DNA from: Phytophthora colocasiae
Taxonomy: Eukaryota; Oomycota; Peronosporomycetes; Peronosporales; Peronosporaceae
Length of the DNA: 64,000 nt
Assembly: GCA_018806915.1 (NCBI GenBank)
Contig: JAGKQI010000103.1
Coordinates: 1,550,001-1,614,000 of the forward strand
Direction of reading: 5' to 3'
Made by a program: the position numbers and the translations under genes. Below the pieces are notes generated by a model. The model was not told the origin of the DNA and did not search any database. It saw only the letters and a program-made list of their open reading frames with translations. Positions within the stretch are counted from its first letter, which is position 1, and every line of letters begins with the position of its first letter. Below are positions 36,153-45,914 of the stretch, one piece after another.

Positions 36153-36915
36153 TAATATACCTGGCTTGAAGACGGGTTTACACCTGGGTTCTGACATCCC
36201 ACAGCAGCCAACGAAGGGAAAAGATCCTAACGGAGACCTTGAAGTGGATCGCAGGAGCACCAATGAGAAGAGCGATCACGAAGATGTACGAGGACAGGCC
36301 CATGTTGAAGATGCGACTGACTGAGATGCCAGCCGAACGCAATGAAGGACCTGCTGGAGGGACTTCCGAATTTGCAGCGTAGAAGACACTTCCGAATCTG
36401 CCACGAAGGACGCAGGCTTCGAGAGTGCTGGGTGAAGCGCAATTCCGACACGGTTGAGTGAGAAGCACGCCGTGAAGGATTAACGTTGAGACAACAACGA
36501 AATGGAGTAAGAGATCCACAACAAACGACGACAGCCAGCGAGGTAAGCTGAAGAGTGGAGACAACCACTGGTGAATTCCTAGGAACCGCTGATAAACAAC
36601 GAACGGGCAGCAAGAGCTGTCGAGAGAGAGAGAGAGGCGTGGAGACAACCACAAGTGGCGTAGAAATACCCACTGATAAACGACGAACGGGCAGCGAGAG
36701 CTGTTGAGGAAAGTAGTGTATATTGATACATTAATATAAATAGGCACGTTCTTCGTTGACGAACGACGAACGAGCCGGCGCGGCGAACCGAGCCAGGAGA
36801 CGACCAGTGAACGTGAAAGTGTGTCCTTTGACACCCGATCCTTGGGCACACCACCCAGCGCAGCACACGAGCGACGCCCCACTGACTGGCAGTGAAAGAG
36901 AATAAAGCTGTTACA
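36151..36915 (+). repeat. gypsy 3' LTR
   Basis: 765 bp, preceded by the purine-rich GGAGTGGATGGAGGCG, a polypurine tract. Confidence 0.9.
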
Positions 36916-36989
36916 TATATCTTGTCTACCATTAACTGTTAACTTGCTCGAGCACGTTCTGTGTGTAACCAGGAGCGGGATCACAAATA

Positions 36990-38280
36990 GCTGGTGTTTG
37001 AAGGAGCCGTTAATGGCGCTGGATTCTGGCGTTCAGAGCTCCCGCGCGATGGAGGGAGGAGTTGCTTTAAGACGGTACCAGATCCACGAGAGGTGATGTC
37101 GTGTCCTTCCAGGAACGCGAGGACAGCGTGTTCGGCGCGGGTACCAGTTTTCATTACTGAAGTCTGCCGCGGTTGGGTTGAGCATGAAGCCGTCACCCAA
37201 GAACAGCTTCATGTACTCCACTAGCAGCTTTGCATCCTACTTTTGCTGGCTTGAGATTGGTGCACGCCAGAGCTGCGGTTCGTGAGTATACCAGGCGTAC
37301 CAAGTCGCATGAAGGTGAGTGGCTGCTGCTCACCCCGGTCAAAGATCCATCGCGCCGTGAGCGCACCGCTGCGGTTGGCGTGCTGAGCCCCACCGCGTCT
37401 AAAACAATGGGAAGAGAGCGGGACCGTCACACCAGCAGCAACAGCAATTCGGTCCAGCACGCGGTTTACATGGGTGTAGATCGTGGGGGCCTTCTCTGAT
37501 CCAGCTGGCGTTCGTGCTCCGAGCCCTGTCGTGTCTGTCGGGTCCAGGATATCCAGGAGAGAGCAATCGCTCCCTGAACATGCACGTCTGGCAGGTTGTC
37601 GATGACGTTTGGAGACGGCGCAAACTGCATGATCAAGGCCAGTGTCATGGCCAGTAACGGGCAAGTCTCCACCTCAGTTCCCGGGAAGAGTGAAAGGCCT
37701 TGCTCTTCAGAGGTCTTCATCCGGATGAAGCGCACAAAGAGCACGTTGCCAGCGTCGATGGAGATATTTGGCTTGTTCAGGAGCGCTAGGTCAGACGCTC
37801 TGCCGAACAGGTACCGCAGCAGACACAGGAGACCGGTGTCTTTGTAGTCGCTTGAGCAGCTTGCACTAACGTACAAATACACTAGCAGTCATTTCAAATC
37901 TGCCTTTGTACATGGCGGTGCCTTGCCGACAAACCCACCATCTCGCTTCATTCAAAAGCTATCTAGCGTCATCCCCATCTTGAGCAGACGAGTCTCCAGA
38001 GAAGCCCGGTGCCGAGGAAACTGGTCGAGAAGCCAAATCTTGGCTTGCCTGTAGTACTGCATTGTTGTGTTTCGAGCTAGCGGCTGCCTTTCTTGCCCTC
38101 GTTAAATGCTAGATGCATGCCAAACTTGTCCATGACGGACAAAGCTCCTACCACTATCGTCTCTTTCAATACATACCCGTACATACTCCTCAGTCACACC
38201 TTCAGCTTTCAGGAACCTCATGAAGGCCGCTATCGCGGTTGCCTTGGCGCGCTTCGTATTTCTGGGGGCTAATTCTCCCA
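36990..38280 (-). pseudogene. tyrosine-recombinase transposon fragment
   Basis: Minus-strand frames form a broken tyrosine recombinase. A core-binding part lies at about 38270-38110 (NTKRAKATAIAAFMRFLKAE), a catalytic Arg box LLCLLRYLFGRASDLALL at about 37830, and YTHVNRVLDRIA and the H-x-x-R box SSHCFRRGGAQHAN at about 37420-37370. After ALTARWIFDRG the similarity stops and a different tail follows, so the tyrosine region appears deleted. The element class (Crypton- or DIRS-type) cannot be settled from this piece. Confidence 0.55.
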
Positions 38281-38601
38281 AACCCATGCTTTCTGCCGGA
38301 TAGGTAGAAGATATGCAAGTGATAAGAGATATGCGTATTTTGACAAGCGTTCCGACACAATACGTGGCTGCCTTTTGATGAAGATCACGATTGGCTAAAA
38401 TGTTGCAATCGGTGGTGTTTGATTGGTGATAAATAGAAGACTGACATTTTATTGGCTGCTCCTTGAAATACAAACTTTTAGTATCGTCAGCTAACTTGTG
38501 ATATTTTTTTCCATTAGTATGAAGTATAATGAAGTTGTATTTATCATTGAAAGATAACTCCAACGATCTAGACCGCAGCAGATGGAGCAGTGGTAGCTGG
38601 A

Positions 38602-39450
38602 CTACGACGTCAAGCTGACCACCGCGTAAATGAGTGCTCCACCAACAGTAACACCCAATGTGGCCACGATAACCTTCTTGAGGGTGCTCCACGACTTCTT
38701 GTCCTTCGTAGCCACCGGGATGAGTTCCTCTACCAACTTGGTGAGTTTCTTGTCACTGAGCGAAGTAATCTGCTTCGCTTCAGTGAACATTTTGACCAAC
38801 TTGGCCACCTGGTTGTCTGTGAGACCGGCCCCCTTCTGTGCCTCAGCCAGGCCCTTAGAGATCTTAGCTACCTCATCGTCGGTGTACTTGGCGGCACCCT
38901 TTGCTTGGCCTGTTGCAATCTTGAACATTTCCGACACCTTACGCACCTCGTCATCGGACGCTTTGGCTGCGGCCTCCACCTTCTTCGCGTTAGCCATCAC
39001 TTTAGCGATGGCAGAGATCTGGTCATCAGTCGCCTTAGAACTCTTCTGTGCCGCAGCAAGGAACTTTGCTAAGTTGGCCACCTGGTCGTCAGCGACACCA
39101 GCCTCCGCGTTTGCTTGCTTGATGATAGTCGACATTCGGGCGACTTCGTCATCACTGACGAGGAAAGACTTCCTTGCCTTTTCCGGGTTTGTCAAGATCT
39201 TGACAAACTTGGCGACCTGGTCGTCGCTGAACTGCGCTGTCGATTTCAAGCCCTCGACCAACTTGCCCGAATTGGGCGTCAGCTTCGACTTCATGCTCGC
39301 GACAGTTCCGGCAAGGGCATCGCCAATACCTCGCTCTTCTTGAACGTCGACTACCTGGCGAAGGCGACGAGCTCCAACTGCTATGGAGAAGCCGATGCAG
39401 CTTGCGACGAATGTAGCGAGGAAAAAGGTGAGGAAGAGGGAAGGACGCAT
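38602..39450 (-). CDS. RxLR effector, DD[E/Q]V-repeat family, copy 2
   Basis: This intronless 282-residue protein is closely similar to the copy at 19906. It has a signal peptide at 1-22, RRLR at 28-31 and EER at 38-40. The seven repeat modules, VATKDKKSWSTLKK and a hydrophobic tail (VIVATLGVTVGGALIYAVV) follow. It lacks four residues before RRLR compared with copy 1 and ends shortly after the tail. The ATG at 39450 is chosen because it begins the signal peptide. Upstream similarity to copy 1 extends several hundred bases (to about 40130), so the two arose by a segmental duplication, now in opposite orientation. Confidence 0.88.
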   Translation of the reverse strand: MRPSLFLTFFLATFVASCIGFSIAVGARRLRQVVDVQEERGIGDALAGTVASMKSKLTPNSGKLVEGLKSTAQFSDDQVAKFVKILTNPEKARKSFLVSDDEVARMSTIIKQANAEAGVADDQVANLAKFLAAAQKSSKATDDQISAIAKVMANAKKVEAAAKASDDEVRKVSEMFKIATGQAKGAAKYTDDEVAKISKGLAEAQKGAGLTDNQVAKLVKMFTEAKQITSLSDKKLTKLVEELIPVATKDKKSWSTLKKVIVATLGVTVGGALIYAVVSLTS

Positions 39451-39474
39451 TGCCGATTCAAGTGTTCCGTTGCC

Positions 39475-39493
39475 AGTTGATGTCGAAATGAGC
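39475..39493 (-). promoter_or_regulatory. oomycete Inr-like motif, effector 2
   Basis: GCTCATTTCGACATCAACT on the minus strand, 43 bp before the ATG. A perfect TGTCACGTGACA palindrome lies further upstream at about 39691. Confidence 0.65.
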
Positions 39494-40241
39494 TCTACTT
39501 GTTGCCTTGCTCGAGAGTCATGGTGACTCGTTAGGCTCAAGCCGTACATACTGTACCACACCGTGCAGGCTGCACGCGTCGAGCTCGATTACGTCAAACC
39601 GTACGAAAATTCTGGTCGAACCGTAATTCTTCAACCAAGTCGAAGCACATCTTAAGATCCAATGTCTCTGAACTATGCTCCACCTACTCTGTCACGTGAC
39701 AAAGCACAGCAGGTGGAGCATTACGTAACTTAAGTCACGTACGTGTGCTCTGGACCATGATCACCACGGACCACTGTGATGCGATGAGGCTTATTGCCAA
39801 AGAAACAGAATCGTATTTCACTGTTGCCGGCGGCGGGAGATCTCGTTCCATACATGAAGTGTCCATGACAAAATCGGCACTCAGCGGAAGTGTCGGGGGA
39901 CACGAACTTGACTCAACGGACGCGACAAACACTACCCAGCCAACCAACTACATCTTCCGGGCCTCCTGGTGGTCCACTGGTCAACGTACCGCACTTGACA
40001 GGCGTTCGAGACTTATAAGTGATTAGCATTCAATATCCCATTCAAACAATTCACGATCACAATCAAACTTCAATTTCCTACTACAGTACATCTTCAGTCT
40101 GGTGACCAAACAATGGGGAACAGTAGAATTGAACCTTTCACTACGAAGTTATCTTATTCATCATGTCCTGCTTTGGAGACCTTACATTTAGCCTAACAAT
40201 GTTAGGTCACTAGCAATGCATTAAAAAATCGTACTGGTAAG

Positions 40242-40315
40242 AAGCGGTCTGCAGACTCTGCAGTCCAGAGCCGGACTGAGGATGTACAGGGTCACCCTGT
40301 CAGGGTGATCAAGTG
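40242..40315 (+). pseudogene. LYAR duplicate, piece before copia
   Basis: GGTAAGAAGCGGTCTGCAGA matches the LYAR-like gene at about 19007-19026. After a rearranged patch, GATCAAGTG matches 19076-19084 and is cut by the copia LTR. The other half continues at 46948. Confidence 0.65.
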
Positions 40316-40572
40316 TGTTGCTGGGGTAGACTTTAGCGCTTGGTAGAAGGACGTTGTAGAGATGCTGTAAAAGAAGAAGTAAGATTAATTTGCTTAGAAC
40401 CGCTGAGGTTCATTAGATTCTAGTATCAAGTAGCCAAAGTTCCTGTGTAGAACTTCAGCTACCAGTCATTTACTTTACATGTATTACATATTGGAGTCAC
40501 AAGTACCGTGTCCCTTCAGTATGAGATTGTAGAGGGAACGGTGAGGTTGCTCAGACGAGCCTAACCCCAACA
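40316..40572 (-). repeat. copia 3' LTR
   Basis: 257 bp, left copy. It is the 3' LTR because the coding strand is minus. The adjoining minus-strand sequence CCAGGGAGGC may be the polypurine tract. Confidence 0.92.
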
Positions 40573-40661
40573 GCCTCCCTGGCTCGTCATCAGGTCTTAT
40601 TCGCACTGTTTTTAGAAAGTTACGGAATCGTAGAGTCGGCCAAGATGTCAAGGACGCGAAA

Positions 40662-41810
40662 TTGTGCTGTGCAAAATCATCGCAAGCATGCGTGCACACT
40701 GCCGACATCTCTCATTCTCTGTCTTCTCACGTCCCGCCACATTCAGTCTCCATCAGGTCCGAACGCGTGCAAACTGATCCAGAGCTCAGTAATTACACGC
40801 CAGCTCCAGACAGGATGTCGCGGTCGGCCTTGGTGGTGCCTGTGGCGTTTGGAGGCGTCGTTCAGTCGCTCGAGAAGCAATTGCCGGATTTGCAAGACAT
40901 CGTACGGCCTGCGCAACTTCCATCGACTGCGTTACCATCAGTTATCAGCTCGACTCCGGTGACGGTGCCTCGCACGCCTCAGCCTCAGCTAGAACAGCAG
41001 ATATTGCACCCTAGAAGGAGTCTTCGCCCACGAAAATTAACCAAAATCAATGTGCCAGCATATTCAGAACGCCCAAATCGACCTTCAAATCGCAGGAAAC
41101 CCCGTAAAATCGCGCAAACAGTGCCAACCTGGAAAGTTGCGTATATCAAAGATCGTGTGACTACAGCATCAGGGCAGGTTCTCTACAGAGTACTATGGCG
41201 AAAGAAGTTTGGTCGGCACCCAAGAACGTGGGAGCCACGCGAGATGCTCACGGCTGATGGCATCAGTGATGCATTGGCCATTGTGGACGAATGGGTCGGT
41301 GCAGGACGGAAGGAGGACTTCTTCCAATTTGTTTCTGAGAAGTACCCATCCGTGGCAGGTGCAAATCCTTCAGGTACCTGCCTTTTTCTGGCTTTACAGC
41401 AGGCGTTAGTACTGGTTGGTGACTCACGAGGCGTAGAAGATGCAGATATTCAAGAATTCATTGCACGCTCAGCTGAACTCAACCAAGATGTTTCTCGTGG
41501 GGTCCCCTGGCGTGTATTTAGGGCGTTTATTGCTAAGGTGCGCTTACGAGGGTCTGAGCTCTCACTGGTCGATATTGAGTGCAATAGGCATCGAACTGGC
41601 CATCGTGGTGTTGCTGCAATTGAGAGATTGCCTCTTGAGGAGGGCTTCTATTTGGTTGCTGCCAGTAATTCTATGGCGGTTGGGCATGCATTTGTCCTGC
41701 ATGTTGCAAGTAGTCAATATACCGTGTACGACGACAACATTAGGCGGCCTCTGCGGTCTTACGGCGAATGGATCGACCGATTAATGTTTGTTCGAAGGGT
41801 TGCCATTTAG
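40662..41810 (+). CDS. antisense ORF: chromodomain-like + cysteine-protease-like
   Basis: This is an intact 382-residue frame inside the copia element but on the opposite strand to gag-pol, between the end of Pol (42031) and the 3' LTR. The likely start is ATG 40815 (MSRSALVVPV); a TCTCATTCTCT initiator-like motif lies about 105 bp upstream of it. After a Pro/Arg-rich part comes a chromodomain-like segment (WKVAYIKDR...YRVLWRKKFGRHPRTWEPRE, about residues 149-190). Then follows a domain with PSGTCLFLALQQAL (about 243) and FYLVAASNSMAVGHAFVLHV (about 330-350), suggesting the Cys and His of an OTU/Ulp-type cysteine protease. The end is WIDRLMFVRRVAI. The protease reading rests on these motifs alone. 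It may have been captured by the element. Confidence 0.6.
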   Translation: MCCAKSSQACVHTADISHSLSSHVPPHSVSIRSERVQTDPELSNYTPAPDRMSRSALVVPVAFGGVVQSLEKQLPDLQDIVRPAQLPSTALPSVISSTPVTVPRTPQPQLEQQILHPRRSLRPRKLTKINVPAYSERPNRPSNRRKPRKIAQTVPTWKVAYIKDRVTTASGQVLYRVLWRKKFGRHPRTWEPREMLTADGISDALAIVDEWVGAGRKEDFFQFVSEKYPSVAGANPSGTCLFLALQQALVLVGDSRGVEDADIQEFIARSAELNQDVSRGVPWRVFRAFIAKVRLRGSELSLVDIECNRHRTGHRGVAAIERLPLEEGFYLVAASNSMAVGHAFVLHVASSQYTVYDDNIRRPLRSYGEWIDRLMFVRRVAI

Positions 41811-42030
41811 ACTTAAATAATAAACTCATACATTTTATACCTCTCATTTCACATATTATTAATTGTTGTATATTTGGTGGCTGTAGTACCAGGGAAACCT
41901 CAGTGAGGGTAAAACCTATTGGATGCAGTGAGTAAACCTACGATAAGGGAAAAACCTCACGCTGTCCTGTGACTCATTGGTAATGTGAAGTGGTATATAT
42001 ATGTACGGGATAATTCTTATATATTCAGTT

Positions 42031-44310
42031 TTATGCTAGTTCAGTTATCGATTGCATTCCTAGTTTTCGTCTTAGGCTACGGAACTGATGTTTGTCAAGT
42101 GACTTAGTAAAGATGTCTGCTACCATTGATTTGGTGTTGCAGTATACGACGCTGAATTCATGTCGCTCTACTTTTTCTTGAACAAAATGGTATCGGATGT
42201 CGATGTGTTTCGATCGTCCGTGCAGTTCCGGGTTGCTAGCAATTTTGATGCAGCTTTGATTGTCCTCCATGATGACAGTTGGTTTACTTGTCGCAAACCC
42301 AAGCTCTTTCAGTAACAGCTTGAGGAAGATTACCTCTTGCATGCAATGGCACAGTGCGATGTACTCAGCCTCTGTTGTCGAGAGCACAACCGTATGGTGC
42401 TTCCTCGAAAGCCATGAAATCGGACTTGCTCCGATCATGGTGACATACCCACCAACTGACCTTCTAGTGTCAGGGCAATTAGCATAGTCGGAGTCTGTGT
42501 AGGCCGTGAGATGATCAGCTAGGTTACTAGCATCAACCGACGTCGATCCACCGAGTAGCAAACCGTGGTTAGTTGTACCAGATAGATATTTTAGACCTCT
42601 TACTACAGCTTTCCAGTGCTCCTTTCCAGGGTTCACTAAGAATTGGCTAACTTCGCGCATGTAGTATGCTAGATCTGGGCGAGTGCCGACCATGAGATAC
42701 ATGAGACTGCCTACTACTTCTCTGTATGGGATGCCTTTCATAGCCTCCCTCTCTTCTTGGGTCTGAGGCTCCATGGCTTTTGTAAGCTTGATGTTGCGGT
42801 CTGAGGGCGTCGCAATAGAGTACGAAACAAGATGTTTGAACTTGTCGAAGACATTTGTAGCATACGTTTGCTGGTGAATAAAGATTGTTCGGGCTTTACG
42901 GTTCCGTTCAATGGACCAGCCGAGAATGTACTTCACCTCCCCTAAATCTGTCATTGAAAATCTCTGTTTCAGGGCCGATTTAATGCGGCATACGAGGCTA
43001 ACAGTGGGTGCTATGATAAGCAGGTCGTCCACATAGACAGCTATGTAGCATACTTGGCCATCAAAGGTTGCCATAAAGACGCAGCTGTCTTTAATCAATT
43101 TGTGAAAGCCGAGGCCCTCAAGGAAGGAGCACAGTGTCTGATACCAAATACGAGGTGCTTGTTTAAGGCCGTAAAGGCTCTTTAGGAGTTTGCAGACAAG
43201 GTGCTCTTGACCAGCAGCAGCGAAACCTTCGGGCTGGGCCATGTAGATTTCTTCCGAGAGGAAGCCATTTAAGAAGGCTGTCTTCACATCCATCTGATGG
43301 ACCTCGTAGTCTAGTAATGCTGCTATGGCCAGGAGGAGGCGTAGGACCTCCATCCTGATAACAGGAGAGAAGATCTCGGTGTAGTCAATGCCATATTGCT
43401 GTAGAAAGCCTTTAATAACTAGGCGTGCCTTAAACCGGTCGATTTCACCCGAGCCTGTGTACTTGACAACGAAGACCCACCGGTTTTGGAGAACACGGCG
43501 GCCTTTGGGTGGTGGGACTAGGACCCACGTTTCATTGTTCGTGAGTGACGCAAATTCAGATTCCGCAGCAATTCGCCATTGTCTAGCATAAGACGATTTC
43601 ATGGCTGCTTTGTAGGACTTAGGCTCAGGCACATACCGAATAGCAAGCAGACTAAGAGTTTGAGTTGTACGTTCATCGTTTTCTCGAGTATCCTCCTCTA
43701 ACGTCAGATCTGTAAGGTTGACTGCTTCCTCGTATCGAGGACGTTTAGCAGGGGACTGTGAAGGTGTTGAAGACGTCTCCGTCACAAAAGAGTAGATGAT
43801 TTCGCCTCGGTCATTAGCATCGGTGGCATTGCTCAGCGGAGTCGGCGTCGCTGCAGGTGTTATAAGGGGTGGGACAGCAGGTCCGACCTTCGGGGGACAG
43901 CTTGATCCGACCCTTGGGGATTGGCTGGTTTGAATATTGGACGTGGGACTATCACCAGACGGAGCAGTATCAACCAGATGAGTAGGTAGCGGCAATGGAT
44001 CGGGTGTGTCGTCGACATCCGCAAGAGTTGGAAAGCTGTCTTCCTGAAAGACGACGTCACGGCTGTAAACAATGGCCTTCGTTGAAACGTCTATGAGGCG
44101 ATACCCCTTTTTGTGACTAGGAATGCCTAGATATAGACATAGCTTTGCTCGTGCATCTAGCTTATCCCTGTAGATGTCATTAATGTGCGCGTATGCAGCA
44201 CACCCAAACACCTTCAGGTATTGCACACTCGGTTTGCGATTGTGCCATAGCTCATAGGGACTGCAAGTGTAGGTGTTCTCACTCGGTGTCATGTTAAGTA
44301 GTGTAGTCAC
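42031..44310 (-). CDS. copia Pol: integrase end, RT and RNase H
   Basis: This 759-residue frame carries the end of integrase (SPYELWHNRKPSVQYLKVFG), a variable Pro/Ser/Thr linker, then the copia RT. RT blocks are WVFVVKYTGSGEIDRFKARL, EIFSPVIRMEVLRLLLAIAA, QMDVKTAFLNGFLSEEIYMA and the catalytic YVDDLLI (about 43020). RNase H follows with AYTDSDYANCPDTRRSVGGY, LSTTEAEYIALC and STKSMVADIFTKSL-type endings. It begins at 44310 where the upstream frame stops, so a single-base shift separates it from the rest of integrase. Confidence 0.92.
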   Translation of the reverse strand: MTTLLNMTPSENTYTCSPYELWHNRKPSVQYLKVFGCAAYAHINDIYRDKLDARAKLCLYLGIPSHKKGYRLIDVSTKAIVYSRDVVFQEDSFPTLADVDDTPDPLPLPTHLVDTAPSGDSPTSNIQTSQSPRVGSSCPPKVGPAVPPLITPAATPTPLSNATDANDRGEIIYSFVTETSSTPSQSPAKRPRYEEAVNLTDLTLEEDTRENDERTTQTLSLLAIRYVPEPKSYKAAMKSSYARQWRIAAESEFASLTNNETWVLVPPPKGRRVLQNRWVFVVKYTGSGEIDRFKARLVIKGFLQQYGIDYTEIFSPVIRMEVLRLLLAIAALLDYEVHQMDVKTAFLNGFLSEEIYMAQPEGFAAAGQEHLVCKLLKSLYGLKQAPRIWYQTLCSFLEGLGFHKLIKDSCVFMATFDGQVCYIAVYVDDLLIIAPTVSLVCRIKSALKQRFSMTDLGEVKYILGWSIERNRKARTIFIHQQTYATNVFDKFKHLVSYSIATPSDRNIKLTKAMEPQTQEEREAMKGIPYREVVGSLMYLMVGTRPDLAYYMREVSQFLVNPGKEHWKAVVRGLKYLSGTTNHGLLLGGSTSVDASNLADHLTAYTDSDYANCPDTRRSVGGYVTMIGASPISWLSRKHHTVVLSTTEAEYIALCHCMQEVIFLKLLLKELGFATSKPTVIMEDNQSCIKIASNPELHGRSKHIDIRYHFVQEKVERHEFSVVYCNTKSMVADIFTKSLDKHQFRSLRRKLGMQSITELA

Positions 44311-45914
44311 GTGACTGCCCAGAGCGGTTTGGGTAGTTTGGCATCAAGTAGGAGGGCACGTACACGTTCCATAATGGTGCGCATGCGCCGCTCAGCGACC
44401 CCGTTTTGCTGTGGTGTGTAAGCGTTCGTAAATTGCGCATGAGTTCCGTATCGTTTAAAGATAATGCGGCCTAACTTCTCGTACTCCTTTGCATTATCAG
44501 CTTGAAAGACCTGAACATCCAAGTCCGGGATAGGACCTGGATATTCTAGGGTGTGAACATCAGAGCGGAAGATGTTTAAGGCTTTCATTCGGAAGTCTTC
44601 GTAGCAAGAGTAAAGTTGACTCCGAGTCTTAATAGGGTACGCAAACATGTATCGCGTAAAGTCATCAATGAAGATGACAAAGTAGCGACAACCGCTGAGA
44701 CTAAAAACGGGTAATGGTCCACAGATATCAGAATGTACTTTGTGCAACGGCATTGAAGCACGTTCAACACGTCTATTGGAGGGAAATGCAGCGCGGTGTG
44801 ACTTCGCGTAAGTACATGCAGAGCAAAAGAAATTGTCTGTAGGAACTCTGGTGTTGGCATCAAGTCCGTGGATGGCTTGGTCCTTAGTGAGCGCCTGTAA
44901 GACACGAATATTAGGATGACCGAGTCTTTTGTGCAAGAGCATAATAGCAGTGGACTTACCAGACGTAGCCATGTGGGCTTCTTGCTTCTGGATCGGCGTG
45001 GCCGTAAACTGGTACAGTTTCGCAGTGGTTGACTTCTTCGCCTTGAGGTTGAAGCGGTGGTCGGTCTGAACCGTGCACACGGCTCGCTGGAACGTGAAAC
45101 GGAAGTCGTGTTCCACAGCGGCAGCAACTGACAGCAGGTTGTAGTGAAGCTGTGGTGCGTAAAGTACGTCACACAACGTCAGCTGTCGCTGACCTCCCTT
45201 AGAATCGGTCACCTGTAGGACGACATCACCTGTGCCTTCAATGGGTATCTCTGATTTCCCACCGACCGTAATTGTGCCAGTAGCAGGAGTCTTCGAAACG
45301 AACCACTCGGCATGCTGGGTGACGTGGCTAGTGCAGCCCGAGTCGACCGTCCAGCTGGAGTCGAAGGTGGTTGATGCTTGAGCCGTTAGGCTGATAGCGG
45401 GCGGAACAGGCTTCACCACTGTCACGACAGCGATGCGTGCTTCTTCACGGCGGGACTGATCGTATCCACCTTCATCACGACGAGATTGCTGATTTCCCTT
45501 GCTATTGTTGTCGCTGTTGTTGCCACCCCGACCGCCGTTGGTCCGACCTCGACCGCCTGTCTTCCAGGATCCACGTCCACGACCGGAGTTGTTCCCACGT
45601 CGTTCGTAGGGGTGGGACCGGTTAGAGTTCCCACCGCGGAACTCAAAATTCGCAGGCAGGACAGTTCCTGCCTTCACAGTACCATCCCGAAGGTCTTTTT
45701 GCAGCCCGCGACATTGCCGAATATCATGGCGAGGCTTCTGGCAGTAGCTGCAGATCTGGCTGTCGATCTCCGTACGTTCCGGGGCTTGGGCTGGAGCAAT
45801 GAGAGCTCGCTCTCCCTTGGTAGTACGGCTTTCAGGGGTACCCTTCGCCAGAGTAACGCGTCTCAGCCTCCATTTTGCGGATCTTGTCCTCGATGCTCGT
45901 CTTGAGCTCATCAT
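44307..45914 (-). CDS. copia Gag end, protease and integrase
   Basis: This 535-residue frame overlaps the end of Gag by about 80 bp in a different phase. It has one zinc knuckle (CSYCQKPRHDIRQC), a Gly/Arg/Asn-rich linker, the protease site (WTVDSGCTSHVT), a GAG-pre-integrase block (MLLHKRLGHPNIRVLQ ... CSACTYAKSHR) and the integrase core (HSDICGPLPVF, FIDDFTRYMFAYP, QADNAKEYE, TPQQNGVAERRMRTIMERVR). It ends at a stop within integrase near PKPLWA. Confidence 0.9.
   Translation of the reverse strand: MMSSRRASRTRSAKWRLRRVTLAKGTPESRTTKGERALIAPAQAPERTEIDSQICSYCQKPRHDIRQCRGLQKDLRDGTVKAGTVLPANFEFRGGNSNRSHPYERRGNNSGRGRGSWKTGGRGRTNGGRGGNNSDNNSKGNQQSRRDEGGYDQSRREEARIAVVTVVKPVPPAISLTAQASTTFDSSWTVDSGCTSHVTQHAEWFVSKTPATGTITVGGKSEIPIEGTGDVVLQVTDSKGGQRQLTLCDVLYAPQLHYNLLSVAAAVEHDFRFTFQRAVCTVQTDHRFNLKAKKSTTAKLYQFTATPIQKQEAHMATSGKSTAIMLLHKRLGHPNIRVLQALTKDQAIHGLDANTRVPTDNFFCSACTYAKSHRAAFPSNRRVERASMPLHKVHSDICGPLPVFSLSGCRYFVIFIDDFTRYMFAYPIKTRSQLYSCYEDFRMKALNIFRSDVHTLEYPGPIPDLDVQVFQADNAKEYEKLGRIIFKRYGTHAQFTNAYTPQQNGVAERRMRTIMERVRALLLDAKLPKPLWAVT

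Larger units (their letters stand above)
27289..36915 (+). mobile_element. Ty3/gypsy LTR retrotransposon
   Basis: This 9.6-kb element has direct LTRs of 763 and 765 bp, TGTAATATACC...CTGTTACA, flanked by TATA on both sides (4 bp). Gag, protease, RT, RNase H and integrase follow on the plus strand, the gypsy order. By eye the LTRs differ at about 8 positions plus one 2-bp indel, roughly 1%, so insertion is recent. The coding part has several stops and a deletion, so this copy is not autonomous. Confidence 0.9.

Noticed and set aside
36178..36984. Long minus-strand frames in both gypsy LTRs
   Set aside because: They lie inside LTR sequence, are repeated in both LTRs and show only low-complexity Ser/Leu/Arg composition; they are antisense readings of the LTR.
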